This document shows, one piece after another, positions 16,816 to 25,047 of a DNA stretch of 64,000 nt. This DNA comes from an uncultured Prevotella sp. (lineage in GTDB: Bacteria; Bacteroidota; Bacteroidia; Bacteroidales; Bacteroidaceae). How positions within the stretch are numbered: position 1 is the first letter of the stretch; every line of letters starts with the position of its first letter. The notes under the pieces were generated by a model. It saw only the letters and a list, made by a program, of their open reading frames with translations. It had not been told where the DNA came from and did not search any database. The stretch spans positions 34,706 through 98,705 of the forward strand of contig CALIZL010000048.1 in the NCBI GenBank assembly GCA_938028745.1. Direction: 5' to 3'. The position numbers and the translations under genes are program-made.

Positions 16816-18870
16816 ATGAACAAATCCATTATAACCAGAGGACGGGCACTGAACAGCGTATTGGCGTTGGGTGGTTTCGTACTTGTTTCGCTATTGGTCA
16901 TCGTTTGGTTTCTGCCGCGCAACAACACGCCGCAGATGCGTTACGATGTGGGCAAGCCGTGGATGTATGGGTCGCTCATTGCCAAGTTCGACTTCCCCAT
17001 TTATAAGAGCGACCAAGTGGTACAGCAAGAGCGCGACTCGCTGTTGGCACTTTTCCAGCCATACTATCATTACGACAGGAGTATGGAGAAACGGCAGCTG
17101 GCAAAACTGCAAGCCGACTACCCCAAAGGAATACCGGGAATGCCCGTGGCGCAGATGCGAACACTCTACGACAGGCTGCACCGACTTTACCAAGCCGGCA
17201 TCATTGGCACGCCCCAATATAACAGTATAGCCAAAGATTCGAGCAGCATGGTGCGCGTTATATTGGGTAAAAGCGTGCAAAGCATGCAGGTTGGCTGTAT
17301 ATATAGCACGATGAAAGCCTACGAACAGCTGCTGAACGACGACGTGTTGTCTGCATATCGCTCGGCTTTGCAGCAGGCAGATGTTGTTAGTTACCTGCAT
17401 CCGAACATGACATACGACAAGGAACGCAGCACAACCGAACTGAACGACCTGCTGGCAACCGTGCCCTTGGCAAGCGGTATGGTGCTTTCGGGGCAGAAAA
17501 TAATAGACCGGGGAGAGATTGTGAACGAACATACGTATCGCGTTCTGGCGTCGATGGAGAAAGAAGTGGCGCGCCGCAACGTGTCGAAGGGCGAAATAAA
17601 GAACACCGTCATCGGCCAAATCATTTATGTGCTGCTGCTGTTGGGGTTGTTTACGTGCTTCTTGGTGATGTTCCGTCCGCAGTATTTGGAGAAGGCGCGC
17701 TCGGTGGTGATGCTTTACGTGATGATAACCCTCTATCCCGTAATGGTGTCGCTCTTTATGGAACACAGCTTGCTAAGCGTCTACATCATTCCGTTTGCCA
17801 TCGGTCCGATGTTCATTCGCGTGTTCATGGATTCGCGAACAGCTTTCACCACCCATGTCGTAACCATGCTCATCTGTGCAGTTGCGGTGAAGTATCAATT
17901 CGAGTTTCTTCTGCTGCAACTCATCGGTGGACTGGTGGCCATCTATTCTTTGAGCGACCTTTCGGGTAGGGCGCAGCTGTTCAAGTGCGCGCTATTCGTT
18001 ACCATTGCCAACTTCGTGGTGTTCTTTACGCTGCAATTGATGCAGACTGGCGACATCGCCCACTTCGAAACAAGCATGTATAGCCATTTCATTGCCAACG
18101 GTGTGCTGCTGTTGTTGGCCTATCCGCTGATGTATGTTATCGAACGTACCTTCGGTTTTACGTCTAGTGTGACGCTTTTCGAACTCTCCAACACCAACAA
18201 GGGCTTGCTCCGCAAGATGAGCGAAGTGGCTCCTGGCACGTTCCAACATTCTATCACCGTGGCCAACCTCGCCGCCGAGATTGCCAACCGCATCGGGGCA
18301 GACAGCTTGCTGGTGCGTACCGGTGCGCTTTATCACGACATCGGAAAAATGAAAGCCCCCGTATTCTTCACCGAAAACCAAGTGGGCGTGAACCCACATA
18401 AGGGTCTGCCCTATAAAGAAAGCGCGCGCATCATCATCAGTCACGTTACCGAAGGGGTGAAAATGGCCGAGAAAGCCAACCTGCCCACCTTTATTCGCGA
18501 GTTTATCCTCACCCATCACGGGACGGGAATGGCAAAGTACTTCTATATTAACTATAAGAACGAGCATCCCGATGAAGAGGTAGACGTTCGCGATTTCTCT
18601 TACCCCGGGCCAGACCCCTTTACGCGCGAACAAGCGATTTTGATGATGGCCGATACGGTTGAGGCCGCCTCGCGCTCGCTGCCCGAGTACACGGAAGAAA
18701 GCATTAAGGGGCTGATAAATCGTTTGGTGGACAACCAACTAGAAGAAGGCCACTTTAAAGAATGCCCCATAACGTTCCGCGATATAGCCTTGGCAAAGGC
18801 TGTTATGCTGGAAAGATTGAAGAGTATTTACCATACGCGCGTATCTTATCCGGAGCTTAAACGGGGATGA
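16816..18870 (+). CDS. 7TM-HD family phosphohydrolase (PgpH type)
   Basis: The 684-residue protein has an N-terminal helix (about 12-32) and an extracytoplasmic domain of the 7TMR-HD type (about 40-270). Seven transmembrane helices follow (about 275-465), and then a cytoplasmic HD domain with the signature YHDIGKMKAP (H507, D508) and a later metal-ligand segment LTHHGTG. In Listeria PgpH this architecture hydrolyses the second messenger c-di-AMP, so a similar role is inferred here. No c-di-AMP synthase is seen in the window. The gene appears to stand alone, with degenerate repeats upstream. Confidence 0.88.
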   Translation: MNKSIITRGRALNSVLALGGFVLVSLLVIVWFLPRNNTPQMRYDVGKPWMYGSLIAKFDFPIYKSDQVVQQERDSLLALFQPYYHYDRSMEKRQLAKLQADYPKGIPGMPVAQMRTLYDRLHRLYQAGIIGTPQYNSIAKDSSSMVRVILGKSVQSMQVGCIYSTMKAYEQLLNDDVLSAYRSALQQADVVSYLHPNMTYDKERSTTELNDLLATVPLASGMVLSGQKIIDRGEIVNEHTYRVLASMEKEVARRNVSKGEIKNTVIGQIIYVLLLLGLFTCFLVMFRPQYLEKARSVVMLYVMITLYPVMVSLFMEHSLLSVYIIPFAIGPMFIRVFMDSRTAFTTHVVTMLICAVAVKYQFEFLLLQLIGGLVAIYSLSDLSGRAQLFKCALFVTIANFVVFFTLQLMQTGDIAHFETSMYSHFIANGVLLLLAYPLMYVIERTFGFTSSVTLFELSNTNKGLLRKMSEVAPGTFQHSITVANLAAEIANRIGADSLLVRTGALYHDIGKMKAPVFFTENQVGVNPHKGLPYKESARIIISHVTEGVKMAEKANLPTFIREFILTHHGTGMAKYFYINYKNEHPDEEVDVRDFSYPGPDPFTREQAILMMADTVEAASRSLPEYTEESIKGLINRLVDNQLEEGHFKECPITFRDIALAKAVMLERLKSIYHTRVSYPELKRG

Positions 18871-19118
18871 CGACAGGCATTTAGTAGACTCTTTATAGCC
18901 CCCACATCAGCAGTGACAGAAGCGTACGCGATGTTACCTGCGTTATTCAGGAAAGGAAGGCTAATGCCAACGTAGCCGATAACAGAATCGAACATGTAGG
19001 ACTGCACAAATAGCTGATAACGTGCAACAAACAAGACTTTTAGTAATATTTTTCGTAATAATAACATTAAGATTGGTTAAAAATTAGTGCTTAATGGTGA
19101 TAATTCGACCAAATTTAC

Positions 19119-19126
19119 TAACTTTG
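19119..19126 (+). promoter_or_regulatory. -7 element for the FadL-like gene
   Basis: TAACTTTG about 30 bp before the ATG at 19155. No consensus TTTG is visible at the -33 distance. Confidence 0.4.
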
Positions 19127-19154
19127 TAACCAACAATATTAACAACTGTTTAAT

Positions 19155-20696
19155 ATGCGCTCATTCAAAAAGGCCAGTTCGGCCGCTGTTTTGGCAATGT
19201 GTTGCCAATCGTTGTTCGCTGGCGGATTGCTTACGAACACCAATCAAAACATTGCCTTTAACCGAAACTTCGCGCGCGATGGCGTGATTGCCATCGACGG
19301 AGTTTACAGCAACCCTGCTGGTGTTGCCTTCCTAGAAAAGGGGTGGCACCTGTCTTTCAACTTCCAAAATGCCTATCAAACCCGTACCATTCGAAGTGGA
19401 ATGTCGGTTGAGGCAGCCAAGTCTACCCCTTTCTATCATCCCCTTTCGTTGAACGCGGGCGATGCCGAAGGCACGAAGAAATATGTAGGAAAAGCTTCTG
19501 TGCCCATCTTGCCGTCGTTTCAAGGCGCATACGTCGGCGATAAATGGAGTTTCCAGTTGGGCATTGGCCTTATTGGTGGTGGCGGAAAAGCCACATTCGA
19601 TGAGGGGCTGGGTTCGTTCGAACGGCAAGTAGCACTCATACCCGCAGCGTTGGCACAAGCGGGACTAACGTCTCCCACGCCGGCCTATTCGCTTGCCAGC
19701 AACATCAAGGGCCAACAATACATCTTTGGCGTACAGATGGGTGCCACATACAAGTTTAACGACCAGCTTTCTGCATACGCAGGCATGCGCGTGAACTATG
19801 TATATAATAGGTACACGGGAAGTATAACCGACATAACGGCCAACATTGCCGGCGCGAACGAAAACCTCTACACCTACTTCGGCAACAAGGTCACCCAGCT
19901 TAACGCACAGGCTGCCGCGCTGAAGGCACAGGCCGAGGCCACAACCGATGCCGCATTGAAGGCCAAACTGCTTGCAGGTGCAGCCAAAGCAGAGGGCGGT
20001 GCCAGGCTGATGAGCGAAAAGCAAGGCCAAGTGAAGGACAAATACTTGGAGTGTACCCAGAGAGGGTGGGGCGTAACGCCGATAATCGGCTTAGACTTCA
20101 AGACCGGACGATGGAACTTCGGCACGCGTTTGGAGCTGAATACGCACCTCAACATCGAGAACGATACGAAGGTTGACGACACGGGACTGTTCCAACACGG
20201 CGTGAATACGCCCAGCGACTTGCCCGGTCTGTGGACCATCGGCACGCAATACGCCATACTTCCCAACCTCCGCGCAATGGCATCGTACCATCTCTACTTC
20301 GACAAGAGTGCGAAAATGGCCAACGATAAGCAGAAGCTTTTGGGCGGAAACACCCAAGAATTTTTGGCCGGAATGGAGTGGGACGTAACGCCCGACATCA
20401 CGGTTAGCGCAGGCGGACAACGCACGCAATACAATTTGGGCGACGGCTCGTACCTCTCGGACATGAGTTTCGTAACCAGCAGCTATTCTATTGGCTTTGG
20501 TGCACAAGTTCGATTGGCCAAGAACATGAAGCTCAACGTGGCCTATTTCTGGACCAACTACGAGAACTTCGACAAGACATACAAGCAAACGGTGGTAACA
20601 AATGCCAACCCTTTGGCCACCGTAACGCTCGACAATACAGATCGATTCAGCCGTACCAACAAGGTGTTGGGTGTGGGGCTTGACATCGTATTCTAG
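19155..20696 (+). CDS. FadL/OmpP1/TodX-family outer-membrane protein
   Basis: The 513-residue protein starts with a signal peptide (MRSFKKASSAAVLAMCC, cleavage probably after the alanine of SLFAG). It then shows the family pattern of an N-terminal hatch segment with SNPAGVAFLEKGWHLSF, followed by beta-barrel strands and a C-terminal aromatic strand ending DIVF. FadL-type channels take up long-chain fatty acids or other hydrophobic compounds. An alanine- and lysine-rich helical insert (about 255-290) is unusual for a barrel and probably extends outside it. It is monocistronic, with a terminator directly downstream. Confidence 0.85.
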   Translation: MRSFKKASSAAVLAMCCQSLFAGGLLTNTNQNIAFNRNFARDGVIAIDGVYSNPAGVAFLEKGWHLSFNFQNAYQTRTIRSGMSVEAAKSTPFYHPLSLNAGDAEGTKKYVGKASVPILPSFQGAYVGDKWSFQLGIGLIGGGGKATFDEGLGSFERQVALIPAALAQAGLTSPTPAYSLASNIKGQQYIFGVQMGATYKFNDQLSAYAGMRVNYVYNRYTGSITDITANIAGANENLYTYFGNKVTQLNAQAAALKAQAEATTDAALKAKLLAGAAKAEGGARLMSEKQGQVKDKYLECTQRGWGVTPIIGLDFKTGRWNFGTRLELNTHLNIENDTKVDDTGLFQHGVNTPSDLPGLWTIGTQYAILPNLRAMASYHLYFDKSAKMANDKQKLLGGNTQEFLAGMEWDVTPDITVSAGGQRTQYNLGDGSYLSDMSFVTSSYSIGFGAQVRLAKNMKLNVAYFWTNYENFDKTYKQTVVTNANPLATVTLDNTDRFSRTNKVLGVGLDIVF

Positions 20697-20728
20697 AAGA
20701 AATACTTTATCTAACTCTCTAATTCTCT

Positions 20729-20773
20729 GCCCATATCTTCATCCGCGAGGACAAAACGGTATGGGCCTTTTTT
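20729..20773 (+). terminator. Intrinsic terminator after the FadL-like gene
   Basis: GCCCATA (20729-20735) pairs with TATGGGC (20760-20766), followed by CTTTTTT. Confidence 0.7.
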
Positions 20774-21377
20774 ATGTTCGTACGTCAACGGCGACTTTAA
20801 TGCCAACTTGTGGTAGTGCATTAGCAAGCCATTTGGATTGTTGTTCGATGTTGGATAGGCTGTTTCCACGTTGGGTAAAGTCCTATTCGCCTTAGTTTTA
20901 CACCTTATTTCTTTTTGCCTTAACTCCCTTTTTCCTAAGTGCCCGTCTTCACTTTTTGGTGTTTCCATAAACTGCTAGGCACTTGTTGTCTTTCTGATGC
21001 CAACACAAGAAATACACTCCTATCATATACGAAGTGCAGGACTAACCAACCCTCTGGCTTGTAAACTCACCAAAACCCAACAACTCCCAAGTACATCAAC
21101 TCTTCAACTCAGAAAACTTACCAACACATCAACTTACCAACACATCAACTTACCAACTCACCAACTTACCAACTCACCAACTCACCAACTCAGAAAACTT
21201 ACCAACTTACCAACCCGTCAACTCACCAACTTACCAACTCATCAACTCACCAACCCACCAACTCACTAACTCATCATCTCACCAACTCATCAACCCACCA
21301 GCTCATCATCTCACTAACTCACTAACTCACTAACTCACAAACTCATCAACTCACCAACTAACTAGCTCATCAACTTA
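20774..21377. repeat. Gene-free DNA with a ~310-bp degenerate 10-mer array
   Basis: 20774-21050 shows nothing I can name. From about 21060 to 21377 the sequence is a run of related 10-mers (AACTCACCAA, AACTTACCAA, AACTCATCAA). The open frame through it is repetitive Thr/Pro/Leu/Gln and not credible as a protein. A similar array precedes copy 3 of the 650-bp repeat at 46801-47130. Confidence 0.75.
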
Positions 21378-22053
21378 CAAGTTGTTAATTTTATTTTACA
21401 ATTCCGCTCTAATTTTCGCTCCGTTCTAGCGAAAATGATGGTTAAAAAGTAGGTAATATACTACTATTTCTAACCTTTCGCACCTCTTGTTTTGTTTGTT
21501 TTTAGGTTCCGAACCTGCGTTTTGCACCATTTTACCTTTCTAGATTGGTTGCCAACTCGTGTTTTTTCAACTCCAATTGTGCCCTTTTAGCCCCTAAACC
21601 CCCACTTTTTAGCAGCCATTTTGCCCTTTTCAGCCATGTGTTTCATGGTTCTAAAAGGTTTTATTTATACCATTGCGGTGGATATATATGCTTTTCGTCT
21701 TACATTTAGCAGCATTTAGCACTGCGTTTTGCACCATTTTACTTTGCATTTAGCACCAAAACGCCTTGCATTTAGCACCAAAACGCACTGCGTTTAGCAC
21801 CAAAATGCACTGCGATTAGCACCATATTGCACTACATTTAGCTGCAAACAGCCCCATAACTGGTGCAAACGACGGCTTTATTAAATAAAAATTCATTTTG
21901 CCGCATACACAAACTACCCCCTTTTTGCATCAGGACAAACCTTCGCGAGAATCGATTTTTTGCGGCAAGGTGGGCAGTTGGTGGATAAAATGGCCACTTT
22001 TGGTGTTAAAATGCTTACTGAAAAGATTACAAAAGTTGAGGGGTTGACAAGTG
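21378..22053 (+). repeat. Dispersed ~650-bp intergenic repeat, copy 2
   Basis: It shares with copies 1 and 3 the CCGTTCTAGCGAAAA box (21422-21436), CCCACTTTTTA, TTTCATGGTTCT, TTTATACC, AACAGCCCC, TTCGCGAGAATCGATT and GAGGGGTTGAC near the end. The internal 22-bp array has seven units in exact register, starting at 21702, 21724, 21746, 21768, 21790, 21812 and 21834. The longest stretch conserved among units is TTTAGCACCAAAACGC. Frames are not conserved among copies, so it is not a coding element. Confidence 0.85.
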
Positions 22054-22688
22054 AACGGGTTAATCGTTCGCCTTATCGTGTTTTGGTATAAATACGCCCA
22101 TTCTGACATAAGAACATAAGAAACATAAAGAAGTAGTCTTGACTTTTCCCTCATTATGTGCCACCGGAAAGATGTTTTCAACCTGTAGAGCGTGCACTGA
22201 AAGGCCTTCAACAGGTTACTTTTTGAGGTATAAACATGTGTAGTCACAGACAAATGGGGGCGATTTTCGGAAGCCTTGTTGCGCGTAAAGAGCACCTAGG
22301 CATGTTTCGTCTCAGACAAATGTGGGCGATTTTCGGGTAATATCGTAGTCTTTGTGCAGTACATCGTATATGCGCGAGGTGTTTATCTGGTTGTTACATC
22401 ACAAAAATAACATACGGCTCTCAACTTATAGAACCATGAAAAGTCAAGCCGACTTCTTAGCTCAAGCGCAGTTCTCATCTAGTTCAGCCTCCTTCACTAT
22501 CTGCATAAAGGCCGTTAGTCCCTTGGCAAAACATCCATGCTTTGTTGCCCCTCGCCCTTTTTACAGGTAAGGTTTCGTATTTCAATCGTTTGATAAGTTA
22601 TGCGCCAGTAATAGTTAAGAAAACTTGATGTAAGTCAATAAAAAAACGCATATTGTAATAAATGCAACATTTAAACCGAAAAAAGTAC
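22054..22688. other. Gene-free region with a 66-bp-period direct repeat
   Basis: A 24-bp sequence (CAGACAAATG, one variable base, then GGGCGATTTTCGG) occurs at 22247-22270 and 22313-22336, exactly 66 bp apart. Upstream, AACCTGT (22180-22186) can pair with ACAGGTT (22211-22217), which is followed by ACTTTTT and could act as a terminator. The segment 22077-22130 repeats one found at about 1015-1076. I see no credible gene. Confidence 0.6.
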
Positions 22689-22696
22689 TAATTTTG
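22689..22696 (+). promoter_or_regulatory. -7 element upstream of the small protein-fimbrillin unit
   Basis: TAATTTTG followed by CATC. It would give a leader of about 260 nt before the ATG at 22964. A -33 TTTG at proper spacing was not found. Confidence 0.35.
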
Positions 22697-22963
22697 CATC
22701 ACGCATTCACAATCACCGATAATGTATAACGACAAACATGCCTAATGCGATTAACCATCGCGGCTTTTCGTTCTTATCGATCCTTGTAACTAATTATTTG
22801 ATGCTAACTAGAATAAATCGCTTTATTGCACCAACAACAAACACAGGTTTTATTCACCTCACTTCGGCTTAGCCTGGCGAGGAAAGGGCATTATGCGTTA
22901 CCGAGCACAGGATGACCCCAAGTGCTACAATCTAAAAGCAAACAACACTAATTATAAACAAAA

Positions 22964-23194
22964 ATGAAGAGAGAACAACAAAACAAGTTACCTTACACAT
23001 CGCCACAGTGCGATACGGTTAAAATCGAGAACATCGACTTCCTATGTGTCTCAACGAGCCCCGACAAAGGCGACAGCACAACCCCTTCTGGCTACCAGAA
23101 CAAAGGCGAACACAACGTAGGTAGCATTACGTTTGGTAACAGCCCTGCTCCCGCAAAGCAAGGAATGCTTTTTGAAGAAGACACGGAATTTTAA
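22964..23194 (+). CDS. Small protein of unknown function (76 aa)
   Basis: I do not recognise a named family. The N-terminus is basic and hydrophilic (MKREQQNKLPYTSPQ), followed by a short beta-like stretch around DTVKIENIDFLC, a Gly/Ser/Thr-rich middle, and a C-terminus ending in an acidic-aromatic motif (MLFEEDTEF). There is no signal peptide or membrane helix. Short proteins with this layout (Y-x-x-P near the start, a Ser/Gly linker, an acidic-aromatic tail) are common in Bacteroidetes next to surface-protein genes; I know of no assigned role. It lies 16 bp before the fimbrillin-like gene, so the two are probably cotranscribed. Confidence 0.65.
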   Translation: MKREQQNKLPYTSPQCDTVKIENIDFLCVSTSPDKGDSTTPSGYQNKGEHNVGSITFGNSPAPAKQGMLFEEDTEF

Positions 23195-23210
23195 TAATAG
23201 AAGTACACCA

Positions 23211-24200
23211 ATGAAAAAGAATACCCTATACGGCATGGCATATGCCATAGCACTCACCGCTTTTACAGCATGTAGCAACGCTCCCATTTTAGAAAACGAT
23301 GGTAGCGACAGTAACACGGGCAAGCAAAGTTCTGCGCAAAAAGTAGCTTTCAGTGTTGAGTTTAAAGATTACAACACCAACGAACAAGAGGTGACGCCGT
23401 TTTCGTTTACCCATGAAGCAGTACAACGCGACACCGTAAATCTAGGAAACGGATTGCAGGCAATAGCCACCCTTACGCTTAACAACGACGCATCAACGGC
23501 CAAAACCAGCACTCGCGTTCTGCCTAACGATACCTATACGATGGAGGCATACGAAGGCTACACACACGAATTTATGGGGAAGATTAGTGGAAAGATTGAG
23601 AATGGCAAGTTTATTTCAGATGATGGAAGAGACGAAATACCACTCGACCCAGGCTATTATCATTTCTTGCTGTACAACAGTAAGGTGCGTTTCGAGGACG
23701 ATTCGCTCAGAATTGGCCGCGCCAATTCCGACGACGCATACATTGGATATGTGGAAGAGATTGTGCGCAGTAAGCCACAGCACCAGAAAATACTCTTTCC
23801 GCTGAAACGTAAAGGGGTTAGGCTGAGGATGAAAATAACGGGTTCGGCTGCCTTTGGCGTTTCAACAGCTACGTTAAAGAACGCTGATGCTCAGGGTTTG
23901 CCTGCCTCTTTGAAGTACGATTTGACGGGCAACAAGTGGTCTACTGCCACTAAGAGTGCCTTCGCACAAAACATAACGTTCCCCGCGAGCAAGCCCGGCA
24001 AACTTGCAAACACGCATTTCGCCTTGTCTAACGAGTACACTTACTTGCTCAACACCACCACTGCCGACGACTTGATGATTACGTTTAACAGCGGAACAAT
24101 CTATGGTTACAATATGGCTGGTAAGGGATTGAAGTTTAAGAAGTTGGTGTTTGCTACCAACGGCAGCTACATTCTCAACATTGACTTGGTGAAAAAATAA
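23211..24200 (+). CDS. Fimbrillin-family lipoprotein (Mfa-like)
   Basis: The ATG at 23211 (MKKNTLYGMAYAIALTAFTAC) gives 329 residues with a lipoprotein signal ending at the cysteine near residue 21. An upstream in-frame start would bury this signal. The mature protein is beta-rich, with segments resembling fimbrillin-like proteins: a Thr/Arg-rich region with STRVLP (about 105-110), LDPGYYHFLLYN and KGVRLRMKITG. Such proteins are exported as lipoproteins and, in Porphyromonas FimA/Mfa1, assembled after removal of the N-terminal part at an arginine. Whether this is a stalk, tip or anchor subunit cannot be told. No other pilus genes lie nearby. Confidence 0.65.
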   Translation: MKKNTLYGMAYAIALTAFTACSNAPILENDGSDSNTGKQSSAQKVAFSVEFKDYNTNEQEVTPFSFTHEAVQRDTVNLGNGLQAIATLTLNNDASTAKTSTRVLPNDTYTMEAYEGYTHEFMGKISGKIENGKFISDDGRDEIPLDPGYYHFLLYNSKVRFEDDSLRIGRANSDDAYIGYVEEIVRSKPQHQKILFPLKRKGVRLRMKITGSAAFGVSTATLKNADAQGLPASLKYDLTGNKWSTATKSAFAQNITFPASKPGKLANTHFALSNEYTYLLNTTTADDLMITFNSGTIYGYNMAGKGLKFKKLVFATNGSYILNIDLVKK

Positions 24201-24283
24201 GGCTGCTAATGGGTTGGGCGAATGCAACAACCATTTACTAAGGTAATAGTAAGCCGAAAGCTTATTACCAAACGATATGAAGG

Positions 24284-24315
24284 CGAGACTTGTCCGATGG
24301 GCAAGTCTCGTTTTT
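24284..24315 (+). terminator. Intrinsic terminator after the fimbrillin-like gene
   Basis: CGAGACTTG (24284-24292) pairs with CAAGTCTCG (24302-24310), followed by TTTTT. Confidence 0.8.
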
Positions 24316-24479
24316 GGTAAAAGGGCAGGGCGGAATGTTAAATACTGCACATGGCGGCATTAAACGTGCGGTAAATTTGTTAAAATGTTGAAAACCCCTT
24401 TAAAGTGGAACATGAAATGACGGAAATAGAGCCTTTTTACATATTTTTGCAAGGCATTTTAACAACTTGAATAAAGACA

Positions 24480-25034
24480 ATGGAAGAATCAATAAGAACA
24501 ATCGGGCAACGCCTGAAAGGCCTGCGCGAAGTGCTGAACATACCCGCAGAGGAGATTGCCGACCTGTGCGGCATATCCTTAGAGCATTATTTGAAGATGG
24601 AAGACGGCACTGCCGACCCTTCGGTTTATCGCTTGGCGAAAATCTCGAAACGCTATGGCATCGACCTCGACGTGCTGCTTTTCGGCGAAGAACCTCGTAT
24701 GAGTGCCTACTACCTTACGCGTAAAGGCAACGGATTGAGCGTGGAACGCGACAACGACTATCAGTATCAAAGTCTTGCCAGCGGCTTTCGCGGACGTAAG
24801 ATGGATCCTTTCCTTGCGCAGGTAGACCCACTTCCCGAGGGTAAGACCTATCGCAAGAACACCCACAACGGCCAGGAGTTCGACTATATCCTTGAAGGCG
24901 CGATGGAATTGACCCTTGGTGAGAAGGTGATGGTGTTGAAAGAAGGCGACAGCGTTTACTTCGATGCCACTAAACCGCATCGCATGCAAGCCCTTGGGGG
25001 TAAGCCTGTGAAGTTTTTATGTATTATAATGTAG
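24480..25034 (+). CDS. XRE-family regulator with C-terminal cupin domain
   Basis: The 184-residue protein joins a helix-turn-helix domain (about 6-65) to a cupin domain (about 110-184) with the pattern G-E-F-D-Y-x-L-E-G, including GQEFDYILEGAMELTLG and the later GDSVYFDATKPHRMQ. XRE-cupin proteins are transcription factors whose cupin senses a small ligand. The gene ends 13 bp before the acyl-CoA synthetase gene, so it probably regulates that unit, perhaps in response to an acid or acyl-CoA; the ligand is not known. A TATTTTTG 30 bp upstream (24442-24449) is a possible -7 element. Confidence 0.88.
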   Translation: MEESIRTIGQRLKGLREVLNIPAEEIADLCGISLEHYLKMEDGTADPSVYRLAKISKRYGIDLDVLLFGEEPRMSAYYLTRKGNGLSVERDNDYQYQSLASGFRGRKMDPFLAQVDPLPEGKTYRKNTHNGQEFDYILEGAMELTLGEKVMVLKEGDSVYFDATKPHRMQALGGKPVKFLCIIM

Positions 25035-25047
25035 GAGAAAAACACCA

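Noticed and set aside
18846..19067. 73-residue minus-strand frame after the HD-domain gene
   Set aside because: It looks partly protein-like, but overlaps the end of a certain gene, has no promoter signal and no recognised family. It could be a pseudogene fragment, but I cannot support it.
21060..21377. Open frame encoding a repetitive Thr/Pro/Leu/Gln protein
   Set aside because: It is a translation of a degenerate 10-mer DNA array; no start context, promoter or domain supports a gene.
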